From the NCBI GenBank assembly GCA_951813855.1, contig OX638380.1, positions 2,744,876 through 2,808,875 of the forward strand: a stretch of 64,000 nucleotides of DNA, given 5' to 3'. Source of the stretch: an uncultured Verrucomicrobiae bacterium. Lineage in GTDB: Bacteria > Verrucomicrobiota > Verrucomicrobiia > Limisphaerales > AAA164-E04. Below are positions 26,356 to 36,431 of the stretch, one piece after another. Position numbers and translations under genes: made by a program. Every line of letters starts with the position of its first letter. Position 1 is the first letter of the stretch. The notes beneath the pieces were generated by a model, which was given only the letters and a program-made list of their open reading frames with translations, made no database searches and was not told the DNA's origin.

Positions 26356-29300
26356 ATGACCAATCAAGAGCGCGTAAGTAAATCCCTGGATTTGTTGAAA
26401 ACCGGGTTGGCTCCTTTCGTCGAACGTGAGGTGCGACGGGCGGTCGACGAGAAACAGGTCGACAACGCAACTTTGATTCAAAGCATCAAGGATACACGTT
26501 TGAGCCAACAACCGATCAGCGAGTGGGACGTTTCGGCGCTTCTCAAGCTCATGTGGGAAGTCTGGCATCCGGTATTCAGAAAAATTTTCGGTCATGCCGA
26601 ACGAAGCTTCGTGAGCGAATTGCGCGAGTACCGGAATCGCTGGGCGCATCAGGAGACGTTTTCCGGTGACGATGCCTATCGAATGCTCGATACGGTTACC
26701 CGTTTGCTCACGGCTATTTCGGCCACCGAGGCCGACGAAGTCGATAAAATGAAGCGGAATTTGCTTCGCGCCCGCTTCGACGACCAGACGCGTCAGGAAA
26801 GGAAAAAGCAAAGCAAACTCGCTCTCGGAGAAACGACTGTTGCTTCCTTAAAGCCTTGGCGTGAGGTTGCGACGCCTCATCAAGACGTCGCCAGCGGCAA
26901 GTATCAGCAAGCGGAATTCGCCGCTGATCTTTGGCAAGTGTACCTTGGCGAAGGGACGGACGACTATCGTGTTCCTTCCGAATTCTTCAGGCGGACTTAT
27001 CTCACCGAAAGTTTAAAGGGCATGTTAGTCAATGCCGTTCAACGGCTTTCCGGTCGCGGTGGCGATCCGGTTATCCAGTTGCAGACTAATTTTGGGGGTG
27101 GCAAAACGCATTCCATGCTTGCTCTTTATCACTTGTTTTCAGGGGCAACATCGAGCGAATTGGAGGGAATCGATGACGTTTTGAAAACGGCTGAATCGGA
27201 TCAGTTGCCGAAAGCGAAACGCATTGTTCTCGTAGGCAACAAGATTCCTCCAGGCAGTTCCGTAGAAAAGAAGGACGGAACGAAGATTAATACTTTGTGG
27301 GGTGAATTAGCCTGGCAGTTGGGGGGAGCAGAGGCTTTCGCGTTTTTGTCCGAAGACGACAAAAACGCTACCAATCCTGGCGATAAGCTTCGAGAATTGT
27401 TTTTGAAATACGGCCCCTGCCTAATTCTCGTAGATGAATGGGTGGCTTATGCGCGCGGACTTCATGATCGAAGCGATTTACCGGCCGGCAGTTTCGATAC
27501 CCAATTTACTTTTGCTCAGTCGCTGACCGAATCGGCGAAAGCGGTCAAAAACTGCCTGCTGGTGATTAGTCTTCCGGCGTCGGATATTTCTGAATCGCCG
27601 CATGTGAAGGCAGATACTGTAGAAGTCGGCGGACAACGTGGTAGAGAAGCATTGGATCGATTGCGAAACGTGATTGGCCGCATCGAATCGTCTTGGCGGC
27701 CAGCCAGTTCAGAGGAGGGATTCGAAATCGTTCGGCGCCGCCTGTTCGAACCAATGACGGATTCGGGACAATTCAAGGATCGAGATTTCGTGGCCCGGAC
27801 TTTCGTCGAATTTTACCGCAAACATCATCAGGAATTTCCCTCAGAGTGCCGCGAGGCCGATTACGAAAAGCGGATCATAGCCGCCTATCCGATTCATCCC
27901 GAAATCTTCGATCGCCTCTATACCGATTGGTCGACATTGATTACTTTCCAGCGGACTCGAGGCGTGTTGCGACTGATGGCTTCGGTTATTCATAGTTTGT
28001 GGGCGAAGGAAGACAGAAGTCCCCTCATTATGCCTGCTAGTATTTCGATGGACGAATCGCAAGTGCTGTCGGAATTGACGCGCTATCTTTCCGACGATTG
28101 GTCTCCGGTTATTGAGAAGGACGTTGACGGAGTGAATTCTTTGCCGCACCAAATTGACGGTGAAGTCCCCAATCTCGGCAAGTGTTCCGCTTGTCGACGC
28201 GTTGCTCGTGCGATCTACTTGGGAACAGCACCAGGAACAGTACCGGCACAAAAAGGGATCGAAGATCATCGCGTAAAACTTGGCAGTGCCTTGCCTGGTG
28301 AATCAACGGCAGTTTTCGGAGACGCGTTACGTCGCCTTTCCAGCAGAGCCACTTACCTGTTTCAGGAAGGAACCCGATATTGGTATGATACCCGGCCTAC
28401 CGTCACTAAATTAGCTGAGGACCGAGCCGGACAGATTAAAAGGGATGCTGATCGGATTGCTAAGCGTATTTACGAGGGTTTACGAACTGCGCTGAAGTCG
28501 GCTGGTGGTTTTAGTCGCGTACATACGACTCCTAATTCTCCGCATGATGTTCCAGATACGCGAGAGACTCGCCTAATTGTGCTCGGAACCGATTTTCCGT
28601 ATCACAAGGATCCGGACTCCCCGGCTCAAAAGAAGGCGACAGAGTTTCTCGAATCTCGAGGAAACGCTCCGAGACTTTATCGTAATACTCTCGTGTTTTT
28701 GGCTCCAGATCAATCTCGCCTTCAAGATTATGAAGAAGCCGTTTGTCGGCATTTAGCATGGCAATCTATCCTTAAAGATAAGGAATCCCTTAATTTAGCG
28801 ACCCAACAGATTCAACAAGCGGAAACACAATGTGACTCTGCTGAACAAATCGTTGACGCTCGTCTACCGGAGACCTATCAGTGGCTGTTAGTTCCCAGAC
28901 AGGGAAATCCTAACGATTCTGTAAGTTGGGAAACTATTCGTTTGACCGATTCCGGAGATTTTACCGGACGCATTGCCAAACGGTTGAAAACCGAGGAGTT
29001 AATGAATTCTAGTTTCGCCGGTATATGCTTGCGTATAGAACTGGATCGTATACCCCTTTGGCGTGATGACCACGTGACTGTTAGGCAAATTATTGATGAT
29101 TTTGCGAGATATCCTTATCTTCCTCGTATGAAAGATCCAACGGTTTTACTTAAAGCTGTGATTGATGGAGTAAATTTATTGACCTGGTTGACTGATAGCT
29201 TCGCTTACGCCGATAAATTCGACGATCAAATAGGGCGTTATTTAGGACTTCGAACAGGTCAACATTTATCTCAGTTGGATGAAAATAGTTCGGGATTCAT

Positions 29301-29661
29301 AGTTAAGTCAAAGGTGGCCGATCGACAATTGAAAAAAGAACTAAAAACTCCATCTTCTCCAACAGGGAACCCACCAGTATCACAACCGGTTTCACCAACT
29401 TCACCGATTGAATCTCCTAAAATAAAACCGACTCGATTTCATGGAACGGTTGCACTTGATTCAATTCGAACCGGATCTGAAGCTGGTCGGATTGCTGAGG
29501 AGGTGATTTCCCATTTAGCAGGTTTGGTCGGAGCTAAAGTTACGGTCAAGCTAGATATCGATGCTGAGATTCCCGACGGGACTCCAGATCAGATCGTGAG
29601 AACTGTAAACGAAAATAGCAAAACCTTAAAGTTTAGTCATTTCGGTTTTGAAAAGGATTAG
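26356..29661 (+). CDS. Swt1-type HEPN / DUF499 AAA+ ATPase, defence-associated
   Basis: 1101 residues. The N-terminal region (about 1-130) looks like a Swt1-type HEPN domain, with the R-x4-H style motif EYRNRWAHQE near residue 92-100, often an RNase active site. The DUF499 ATPase follows: Walker A NFGGGKTHSML near 245 and Walker B CLILVDEWVAYARG near 355. A Pro-rich linker lies near residue 1000 and a small C-terminal domain follows. Such proteins are known from surveys of HEPN proteins and defence islands next to DUF1156 methylases and helicases, as here. Base composition changes along the gene: bases 26401-26460 contain 38 G/C of 60, bases 28741-28800 only 23 of 60. It converges with the truncated methylase gene 153 bases downstream. 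Confidence 0.85.
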   Translation: MTNQERVSKSLDLLKTGLAPFVEREVRRAVDEKQVDNATLIQSIKDTRLSQQPISEWDVSALLKLMWEVWHPVFRKIFGHAERSFVSELREYRNRWAHQETFSGDDAYRMLDTVTRLLTAISATEADEVDKMKRNLLRARFDDQTRQERKKQSKLALGETTVASLKPWREVATPHQDVASGKYQQAEFAADLWQVYLGEGTDDYRVPSEFFRRTYLTESLKGMLVNAVQRLSGRGGDPVIQLQTNFGGGKTHSMLALYHLFSGATSSELEGIDDVLKTAESDQLPKAKRIVLVGNKIPPGSSVEKKDGTKINTLWGELAWQLGGAEAFAFLSEDDKNATNPGDKLRELFLKYGPCLILVDEWVAYARGLHDRSDLPAGSFDTQFTFAQSLTESAKAVKNCLLVISLPASDISESPHVKADTVEVGGQRGREALDRLRNVIGRIESSWRPASSEEGFEIVRRRLFEPMTDSGQFKDRDFVARTFVEFYRKHHQEFPSECREADYEKRIIAAYPIHPEIFDRLYTDWSTLITFQRTRGVLRLMASVIHSLWAKEDRSPLIMPASISMDESQVLSELTRYLSDDWSPVIEKDVDGVNSLPHQIDGEVPNLGKCSACRRVARAIYLGTAPGTVPAQKGIEDHRVKLGSALPGESTAVFGDALRRLSSRATYLFQEGTRYWYDTRPTVTKLAEDRAGQIKRDADRIAKRIYEGLRTALKSAGGFSRVHTTPNSPHDVPDTRETRLIVLGTDFPYHKDPDSPAQKKATEFLESRGNAPRLYRNTLVFLAPDQSRLQDYEEAVCRHLAWQSILKDKESLNLATQQIQQAETQCDSAEQIVDARLPETYQWLLVPRQGNPNDSVSWETIRLTDSGDFTGRIAKRLKTEELMNSSFAGICLRIELDRIPLWRDDHVTVRQIIDDFARYPYLPRMKDPTVLLKAVIDGVNLLTWLTDSFAYADKFDDQIGRYLGLRTGQHLSQLDENSSGFIVKSKVADRQLKKELKTPSSPTGNPPVSQPVSPTSPIESPKIKPTRFHGTVALDSIRTGSEAGRIAEEVISHLAGLVGAKVTVKLDIDAEIPDGTPDQIVRTVNENSKTLKFSHFGFEKD

Positions 29662-29814
29662 TTTTTCTTTAATTTTCTCATTTATTTAACTAATGATTTA
29701 AAAAGGGATGAGAATGTAGTTATCGCGATATTATCATTTAGATATTTCAATGAGAGTGAAAGTTAAATGATCCGCAGACTAATAGATTTCAAATTTCATA
29801 AATTCTTAAATTGA

Positions 29815-32301
29815 TCATGCTGCGATGGATACTAATGGGTAACTTGGTGGCAAAGAAGGAGGGGAAACGTAGTTAAAAAGCTTTTTGTTAGACGAGGCGT
29901 AACGGGTGTATACCGCCATTCCTGGTCCGATAGCGGCCTGCGCTAAGTCGACGGGTGCCACGTTACCCGATTGCAAAAGACGCAGAGCTTGAGGCAATTC
30001 CTGCTTTAACGCCGTAATATACTCTCGTCGCGTTGTAGTCTGAATATTGGCTCGACGCTTACGACATACGAGAACGACGCTAGATGCAAGCGCATTTGTT
30101 CCAATGCTATTGGATCGAGCACTTCGCTCCGTTCGCATCGGCCAAGTTCCAGTTATCGAAAATCCGGAACGAATTACTGCGTCCAAAAATGTTTCCCATC
30201 CTGTTCGCCTAACACTTCCATCTCTTTTTTGTTCGGATTGTTTAAATGCATAATATATTGTGACGGGATATTCGGAATAGGTTTGATCAGCAATACAGCG
30301 GATTGCTTTGGTCATCCCTTCAAGAAAAAAACTCTCAGCTTCCTTTTTTCCGCCATGACGGTACGGAGTCGCAACTAATTCTTCGTTTTTTGGAACAACT
30401 ACAGTAGAGAAAAGATCTGGGTATACAGATCGTATTGAACGACGAAGCCAAACATAAAAAAAGTCTGATAAATCGGCATAACCAATGTTATCGTAATAAG
30501 GTGGGTCTGTAGAAATAATAGTGTTTGTCCTCAAATTGGATTCGATTGCATTTGTTTGCTCAGCTACTCCTGATTGAGATGAAATAAAATTATCAACAAC
30601 CTTTGCCACTAATTTAAGACATGTACCCTCCCAATTGCCTCCAGAATGACTGAATGGATTTGCTTCAGCAAAGTCCCACATCATTGGTAAGGCCTGTCGT
30701 GAAAATGTATGACACATAGTTTCTAAACCGTTCAACCAACTTGCATTAGTTGACCAGAAGTCTGTAGCTCTACTCACACACATAGCCAAATACAGGGACA
30801 CCGCCTCGGCGTACGCTGTCGCTCCCGATCCGCCGTCACTAAGCGGTCTGTCGCTAGGTAGCCCCGACGCAATGGCATCTTGGTAGACTTGTACTTTTGC
30901 TCTTTGAATCAAGTCTGTAAACTTTGTCAAAGTGACAAGCTGACGAGTAGTAAAGAGATCTCCGAAGGTGTCTAATCCGTAGCCCGGGCCTTGGAAATTA
31001 CGGTGTTTCTTAGGCATATCACAATCCGGCTTCCATGTCGAAATCGTTTGGTTAGCTATTGCTTCATGTGTTGCCGAAGGTGAAAGGTACACTCTTCCCC
31101 GTTTTCCCTCGGCAACAATCGCCATCAATCGTGACCCAATGCAGCCAGCTTTACCTTCTTTTCGAATGTGCTCGTATGACACCGGAACTCCTGACATGAT
31201 ACAGCGAAACGCTCGTCGTTTTCCAGCGGATGTTCCGTTCCTCGCCACGCTTTCGTACAGAGGGTTGCCGACTTTAATCTCAAATTCGTAATTCTTATCC
31301 TTGATTATTGGCACGATATATGCCTCCTTGCCCTTCTTTGTTGACAGCATGAAGGTCGATGCGAGAGGCACATCCACTTCGGCAAATGCCGGGTTTGGGC
31401 TCTTCACTGTGCGTGCCCACAGCCACGCAATGACCGTCAATTTTCGACTTTCGTACGGTTTCAGATCGGGCCGTTCCTGAATCATGGCCGGGGTCACCTC
31501 TAAGGTCGGGTATAAATGACCGATACGCCGTTGAGCTTCATCGTGCATCCACTGCCCGTAGTATCGAACGTCTTCTGCAAGCCCCTGAGGTCCTCGCCAA
31601 ATTTTCTCAACAATATTTGGTTCATCCCGGGACTGGGGATTCACAGGTGCATACCCCGCGAACTTCGGAGGAACTTCGATCATAGCTTTATTAATAAGCA
31701 CAGCGACTGGATTCAGGTCGCTCGCATATGCCTCAAGCCCTAAACGCTGTGCTTCGAGTGGAAGCGAACCTCCACCTGCAAACGGGTCGTGGAAAGCAGG
31801 CATCCGGTCCGGTCGGAACAACTCGTCAGCTTGGGGATGATCAGAATTCTCTTCGCACGCCCGCTGCCAGCTTAACCGAATTTCATTCCGAGCCTGTTCG
31901 AGCACTTTCTCGTTAGTCGTGTTTTCCCAAAGGACCAACTCTTCAAGAATCTTAAATAGGCGCTTTCGCTCTTGCTCTGCGACAATCTCATACAGTGCCG
32001 ACTCATCCGATATACTTGTTTGACTTGACGAATCATTGCTAGACTTTCTGCGTTCTTTCAGTATAATTTGTGCCGCCTGCTTGATTCTGGGAGATGACAG
32101 GAGTGCATCGACATATTCGGAAGGGTCGTCCACCATTTGAGCGAAAATTACCGCACGCGCAACAGCCAATGGTTTTCTTGACCACCAAAGATGTAGGGTG
32201 GATGGGTGACCATGCCGAACCGACTTCTCCCTTGCACCTGCGGCGTTTATCTCATCAAGAGGAAGAGCCACTTCAATTAGTTTAACGCGGTGAAGTTTCA
32301 T
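29815..32301 (-). CDS. DUF1156-type DNA methyltransferase, C-terminally truncated copy
   Basis: 828 residues from the ATG at 32301, preferred over an upstream TTG-type extension because the intact paralogue begins at the same place (MKLHRVKLIEVALPLD versus MNLLRRKLIEVALPLD). DUF1156 N-terminus with KSVRHGHPSTLHLWWSRKP; SAM-binding motif DPFAGGGSLPLEAQRLG near 170; catalytic motif IV STDPPYYDNIGYADL near 599. DPPY points to an amino-methyltransferase (N6-adenine or N4-cytosine). It matches the 994-residue paralogue up to GMAVYTRY, then runs into an unrelated tail of about 25 residues and stops, so about 150 residues are missing. It is convergent with the DUF499 gene. It holds one arm of the 61-base inverted repeat. 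Because both motifs remain, it may still be active. Confidence 0.85.
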   Translation of the reverse strand: MKLHRVKLIEVALPLDEINAAGAREKSVRHGHPSTLHLWWSRKPLAVARAVIFAQMVDDPSEYVDALLSSPRIKQAAQIILKERRKSSNDSSSQTSISDESALYEIVAEQERKRLFKILEELVLWENTTNEKVLEQARNEIRLSWQRACEENSDHPQADELFRPDRMPAFHDPFAGGGSLPLEAQRLGLEAYASDLNPVAVLINKAMIEVPPKFAGYAPVNPQSRDEPNIVEKIWRGPQGLAEDVRYYGQWMHDEAQRRIGHLYPTLEVTPAMIQERPDLKPYESRKLTVIAWLWARTVKSPNPAFAEVDVPLASTFMLSTKKGKEAYIVPIIKDKNYEFEIKVGNPLYESVARNGTSAGKRRAFRCIMSGVPVSYEHIRKEGKAGCIGSRLMAIVAEGKRGRVYLSPSATHEAIANQTISTWKPDCDMPKKHRNFQGPGYGLDTFGDLFTTRQLVTLTKFTDLIQRAKVQVYQDAIASGLPSDRPLSDGGSGATAYAEAVSLYLAMCVSRATDFWSTNASWLNGLETMCHTFSRQALPMMWDFAEANPFSHSGGNWEGTCLKLVAKVVDNFISSQSGVAEQTNAIESNLRTNTIISTDPPYYDNIGYADLSDFFYVWLRRSIRSVYPDLFSTVVVPKNEELVATPYRHGGKKEAESFFLEGMTKAIRCIADQTYSEYPVTIYYAFKQSEQKRDGSVRRTGWETFLDAVIRSGFSITGTWPMRTERSARSNSIGTNALASSVVLVCRKRRANIQTTTRREYITALKQELPQALRLLQSGNVAPVDLAQAAIGPGMAVYTRYASSNKKLFNYVSPPSLPPSYPLVSIAA
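29898..29922. repeat. 25-base identity shared with the intact methylase, at the truncation point
   Basis: The minus strand here is identical to plus-strand bases 41748-41772 in the other DUF1156 gene. Just past this block (towards 29815) the two genes lose all similarity. It therefore marks the break or recombination end of the truncated copy. Confidence 0.7.
31908..31968. repeat. Left arm of a 61-base perfect inverted repeat between the methylase genes
   Basis: Exactly complementary to 39699-39759. It encodes the conserved stretch RKRLFKILEELVLWENTTNE. Sequence on either side diverges to roughly 70-80% identity, so the perfect match stands out against synonymous drift. Confidence 0.85.
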
Positions 32302-33206
32302 AGTAAAATAGATTCGGAATAATATCGAAACGATTAGAATTGTGGTTGAAAATACGGGCATTGAGGAATTTTATCTGACAACAGCGATCCATTTGGGCAC
32401 TGATTTATTAGAAACTCCTCGACTGTGAGACTATCTACCATGACCAATTTGATTTTGGGATGATTTCTGATCACCACTGAGGAATATCATGCTCAAAATC
32501 ATTGTGGTTTCTACGTTCATCATTAAGATAACACTTGTTTTTTTAGATTTATCGAACTAAAATCACGAATTTCGTTACGATTTTTTTTTAGAATGAAAAA
32601 AACTTTGAATTCTGGGTGAATAAAACGGAATCTGAGAATTCATAATTTTCAATCGTGAACGGTTGAATTTCTGATTGAGATTGTTTTCTTCCCGGAATTG
32701 ATGAGCGGAAACTGATTGAGTCCAAAATAGTGGTGTAACTAACCCTTCGGCAGAGCAGCTCGGTTCGGGCTCCTCGGCAGAATCTGGATCACCAAGATTG
32801 CCACCCCGACTCGTGTCGGGATTTCGGGGCATTATGTCGAAATCTGGACTAGGGACAAGACTTTTTTTTCGGTAGACCGAAATACGTTTTGCGGGTGTCA
32901 CGCGTGACGACCTGCGGTCGCAGCACTAGTTCCGTTCGGGGCTCGCCTACGGCTCTTGGTCCCGCGTTTCCTGGGATGAGTCAAGCAAGGGACTCTGCAG
33001 AGATCAGGAGAGCTATTCTGGGGTTCTTCGCCTGCGATCTGGCGGGACAAACCAACTCCGGATCGCATCATGCCCGAGAGGAGACACTTCGGTGCGTGGT
33101 GGTGGTCAATTCCGCCACGCTTCCCAAGGAAAGGAATCCGAGAGTGCGGGGCAATCTCAGCGACCTTCCGATTGACGGTGGCCAACCCCCCGCTAGCAGC
33201 GAACGA
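32302..33206. other. Non-coding region between truncated methylase and IS256 remnant
   Basis: About 900 bases. The part up to about 32,660 is AT-rich and should contain the methylase promoter. The part from about 32,740 is GC-rich and may belong to the insertion-sequence remnant. A perfect 7-base hairpin (TTTCGGT/ACCGAAA, about 32,868-32,883) follows a T-run on the plus strand, so it does not fit a terminator on either strand. No gene was recognised. Confidence 0.4.
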
Positions 33207-34046
33207 TCAAGCACCGACGACGATTTGTCGGATCGCCCCGGGATCCAAGTAGTATTTCTCGTTCTGCCACTGGCGGTTTTGGTGCAGAAGCAGAGTGCCC
33301 ACGAGGCGAAGGATCGAGTCGACGTTAGGAAAGACGCCTACGGCATCCGTGCGCCGTTTGATTTCCCGGTTGAGTCGTTCGATTGAATTGGTGCTGTGAA
33401 GTTGGTTCTGCCAAGCGAGGGAAAACTGCTGAGACGCCAAGACATCGTTTTGGGCTTGGATCATCGTTTCCGAGATTTGGGGATATTGAGCGGCTAATTG
33501 ATCGGCCACCTGTTGCCAACGGCATGGGGATTCGCTCGGTTGATTCGCCTCGGAGGGGGCGGGATTCGCCGGGGTTCCGGACGATTCCCGAGCGGTTTCG
33601 GGCTCGTCCGTTCGGAAAGCCGATCGGACCAGTTCGGCGACTCGGGCTTGATCGCTCCGGGGGACATGCGCCAGCAAATTCCGCATGAAATGCACTCGGC
33701 AACGTTGTTGCCGCAAAGGCATCACTGCGGCGATCGAGGCCTTGAGGCCTTCGTGTTCGTCGGAGATGATCAGCCGGACTGGTTTCAAACCGCGGTGCTG
33801 CAACGATCGGAGGAACTCGGACCAGCTTTGCCGGGATTCGCTGGAAACGACATCCAACCCCAACACCTCGCGGCGTCCTTCCGAATCGACCTTCAAGGCG
33901 ATCAAGACGGCGACTGACCGGACGTGTCCGTCGAGGCGGACTTTCAAATAGGTGGCGTCGAGCCAGAGAAACATCCAGTCGCCCTCGATCGGGCGTTAGT
34001 GAAACTCTTGAACCCGTTGATCGAGTTCCCGGCAGATTCGGGTGTT
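33207..34046 (-). pseudogene. IS256-family (Mutator type) transposase remnant
   Basis: The minus strand encodes the catalytic half of an IS256-type transposase: first Asp in FLWLDATYLKVR, second Asp in IISDEHEGLKASI with RCRVHFMRNLLAHVP, and Glu in HSTNSIERLNREIKRRT plus VGVFPNVDSILRLVG. Upstream of the ATG-like start at 33974 the frame continues as CRELDQRVQEFH, an in-frame TAA (33996-33998), then RPIEGDW. So the gene carries a nonsense mutation and also lacks its N-terminal half. It is cut at 34046, where the inverted repeat of the next element begins. The missing half is not found beyond that element, so a deletion or rearrangement followed the insertion. Confidence 0.85.
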
Positions 34047-34066
34047 GCACGACAATTACAATGCGA
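34047..34066. repeat. Left inverted repeat of the IS21-like element
   Basis: Twenty bases, perfectly complementary to 37045-37064. Directly abuts the interrupted IS256 transposase. Confidence 0.7.
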
Positions 34067-34206
34067 AAAATCGGGGGAAAGGATCCCTCTGTGTCTGGGG
34101 GACCCGCAGGGGTGGCCGGAGCCCTGCCCAAAAAAGGCTGCAAGTTCTTCTGATCGGTGGATAGTTGGCCCGTCGGCACGACCACGTGTGCGGACGGAGA
34201 ACCAAC

Positions 34207-35637
34207 ATGACCAAACGACGAGTCACACCTCAGCAGAAGAAACTGTTCATGCAATTGCGCCCGAAAAAAGGAGTCGCGTCCGCCGCCGCCGCCATCGGGG
34301 TCCACCGATCAGCGGGCTATCGGACCCTCGAAAAGGCCAGGAAACAGGCCGGAAATCAACCTTCCGAGGATTCCCCGCCCCGTCAACGCACTCGCCCGGA
34401 TCCCCTGGCCACGTTCTTCGAATCCAAGGTCGTCCCCATTCTGGAGAGATGCCCCGACATCAAGCCCATCACGGTGTTCCACGATTTGCGGAACACCGAA
34501 CCGGAATTCAAGCCGAACTACCGTCGGACTCTGAAACGGCGGATTCGGGCGTGGCGAACCCAAAACGGTGCGGAAAAGGAAGTCATGTTCCCGCAGACGA
34601 AGAGGCCTGTCGGCACTTTCGTCTCCCATGGTAGTGCTACTGATTCGTCTCTGTGGTCGTTAACGGCGAGTCCTTCACCGCCATGGCCGAGGGAATTCAG
34701 GGTGCCTTCACCGAACTGGGCGGAGTCCCCCACGAGCTCCGAACCGACAGTCTCTCCGCGGCCTTCCGCAATCTGGCCCAGGACGTAGCGGAGGACTTGA
34801 CCGGGCGCTTCAAGGCCTTGGTGCGAACACTATGGGATAAACCATCCCGCAACAACCGGGGCGTGGCCCACGAGAACGGCGCCATCGAAAGCTCGCATCG
34901 TCATTTCAAGGACCGGGTTCGAGGCGAGCTGGAACTTCGGATCCCGGGAGTTCAAGTGCCTGAACGCCTACCGAACCTTCGTCGCGAATATCGTCGCTCG
35001 TGAAAACGCTAGGGTGGCGAAGGACATCGAGACCGAACGGGGCCATCTGAACCCGCTGCCGCCATCGAATCCTTGCGACTGCGAAGAGGTCATGGTCACG
35101 GTGACCAGCACCGCTGGCTTCCGCATTCGAAAGGTTTACTACTCAATGCCTTCGCGATTCATCGGCTACCGGCTCAAGGCTCGCATCTTCGATGACCAAA
35201 TCGAACTCTTTCATAGAGAAACCAGGATCGAAATCTTGCCTCGTGGACATCGGACGCACCGTCCCAACGTCATCGATTATCGGCACGTCATCCAGTACCT
35301 GAAGCGCCAACCCATGGCTCTGGCACATCTGACCTACCGCAATGAGCTCTTTCCTCGAGAGGCTTATCGCCACTTCTTCGATCAAGCGATGGAATCCGTG
35401 AGCGAAAGACAAGCATGCCGTCTCACCGTCGATTTCCTTGCCTTGGCCCACGAAAACGGCTGCGAAGCGGAAATCGCCGACGCCATCGAAGCATCGCTTC
35501 GGACCGGCTCCCTCCCCGACGTCGAGTCCCTGAGAACTCGCTTTGCGTTCAAGGAGCATTCCATGCCTCGTCAAGACGTCGCCGTGGGCAACCTCGGTCA
35601 GTACTCCAATCTGTTCGGCAATCGCCTCTCGCCATGA
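34207..35637 (+). pseudogene. IS21-family transposase IstA, frameshifted
   Basis: Three frames are needed to read the product. 34207 onward: MTKRRVTPQQKKLFMQL with an HTH (ASAAAAIGVHRSAGYRTLEK) up to about FPQTKRPVG near 34,610. From about 34,650 in another frame: VVNGESFTAMAEGIQGAF, ELRTDSLSAAF, HENGAIESSHRHFKDR, the catalytic-core region. From about 34,995 in a third frame: RVAKDIETERGH to NLFGNRLSP. Between the first two parts only about 35 bases remain, fewer than the DDE core needs, so there is an internal deletion as well as frameshifts. The element cannot transpose on its own. Confidence 0.85.
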
Positions 35638-36431
35638 CCATCCGCTCCACACCTCCACAAGCCGTCGATCCCGACCGACTTTCCCTCATGCTCTCCGATC
35701 TGCGACTGCTCTCTATCTAGACCGAGTGGCGGATCCTGCTCAATGCGCCGACAAGGAGGGTTGGCCGGCGTCAACATTCCTCTTCTCCCTCGCCGAATTC
35801 GAATTGACCGAAAGGGACAACCGGCGCCTCGACCGACATACCCGGCAGGCCAAACTCCTCCTCGGCAAGAACCTCGAAGGATTCGATTTCAGCCTCATCC
35901 CGTCCTCGCCCAAAGCACGCGTTCAGGCCTTCGCCTCCGCCATCGGCCTCTCCCTCGTGTGCCAGGGGCCTTAAGGTGCTCTTCACTGGAACCTCTAGCT
36001 TCGTCCAGAAAACGCTGGTCGCTCAACGCCATCTCGAGCTCGATGGACTGCTCGCGCGTCGTCACAAGTTCCACCTCCTCATCCTCGACGATTTCGCCTG
36101 TGTCACCCGCGAACGGGAAGAAAGTGCCGTCCTCTTCAAACTGATCTCCTATTGCTACGAACAACGTTCCATCCTCCTCACAGCCAATTTGCCTTTCGCC
36201 CAATGGGATCGAATCTTTCCCGACCAGGCCACCGCCGTCGCCAAGGTCAATCGACTCGTCCATCACGCTACCATCTTCGAGATCAACACCCAAAGCTATC
36301 GCTGCCGCGCCGCTTTGGAACATCACCGGACCGACGGTGCTGCCGAGCCGTCTCACAGCGTCAACCTTCCCATCACAACCGGCTCTTCATCAGCCACTCC
36401 CACTGCTCGGGAATCCCGATCCTCGACTTGA
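35634..36431 (+). pseudogene. IS21-family ATP-binding protein IstB, degraded
   Basis: Starts with an ATGA overlap with istA. The N-terminal frame stops early (LSDLRLLSI, then TAG). The middle (FSLAEFELTERDNRRLDRH, RQAKLLLGKNLEGFDFSL) and the rest (HKFHLLILDDFACVTRE, SILLTANLPFAQWDRIFPD) lie in other frames. The Walker A segment expected between them is missing, while Walker B LLILDDF is kept. Non-functional. Confidence 0.82.

Noticed and set aside
32868..32883. Hairpin TTTCGGT/ACCGAAA beside a T-run as a terminator
   Set aside because: On the plus strand the T-run lies before the hairpin, and on the minus strand an A-run follows it; neither fits an intrinsic terminator.
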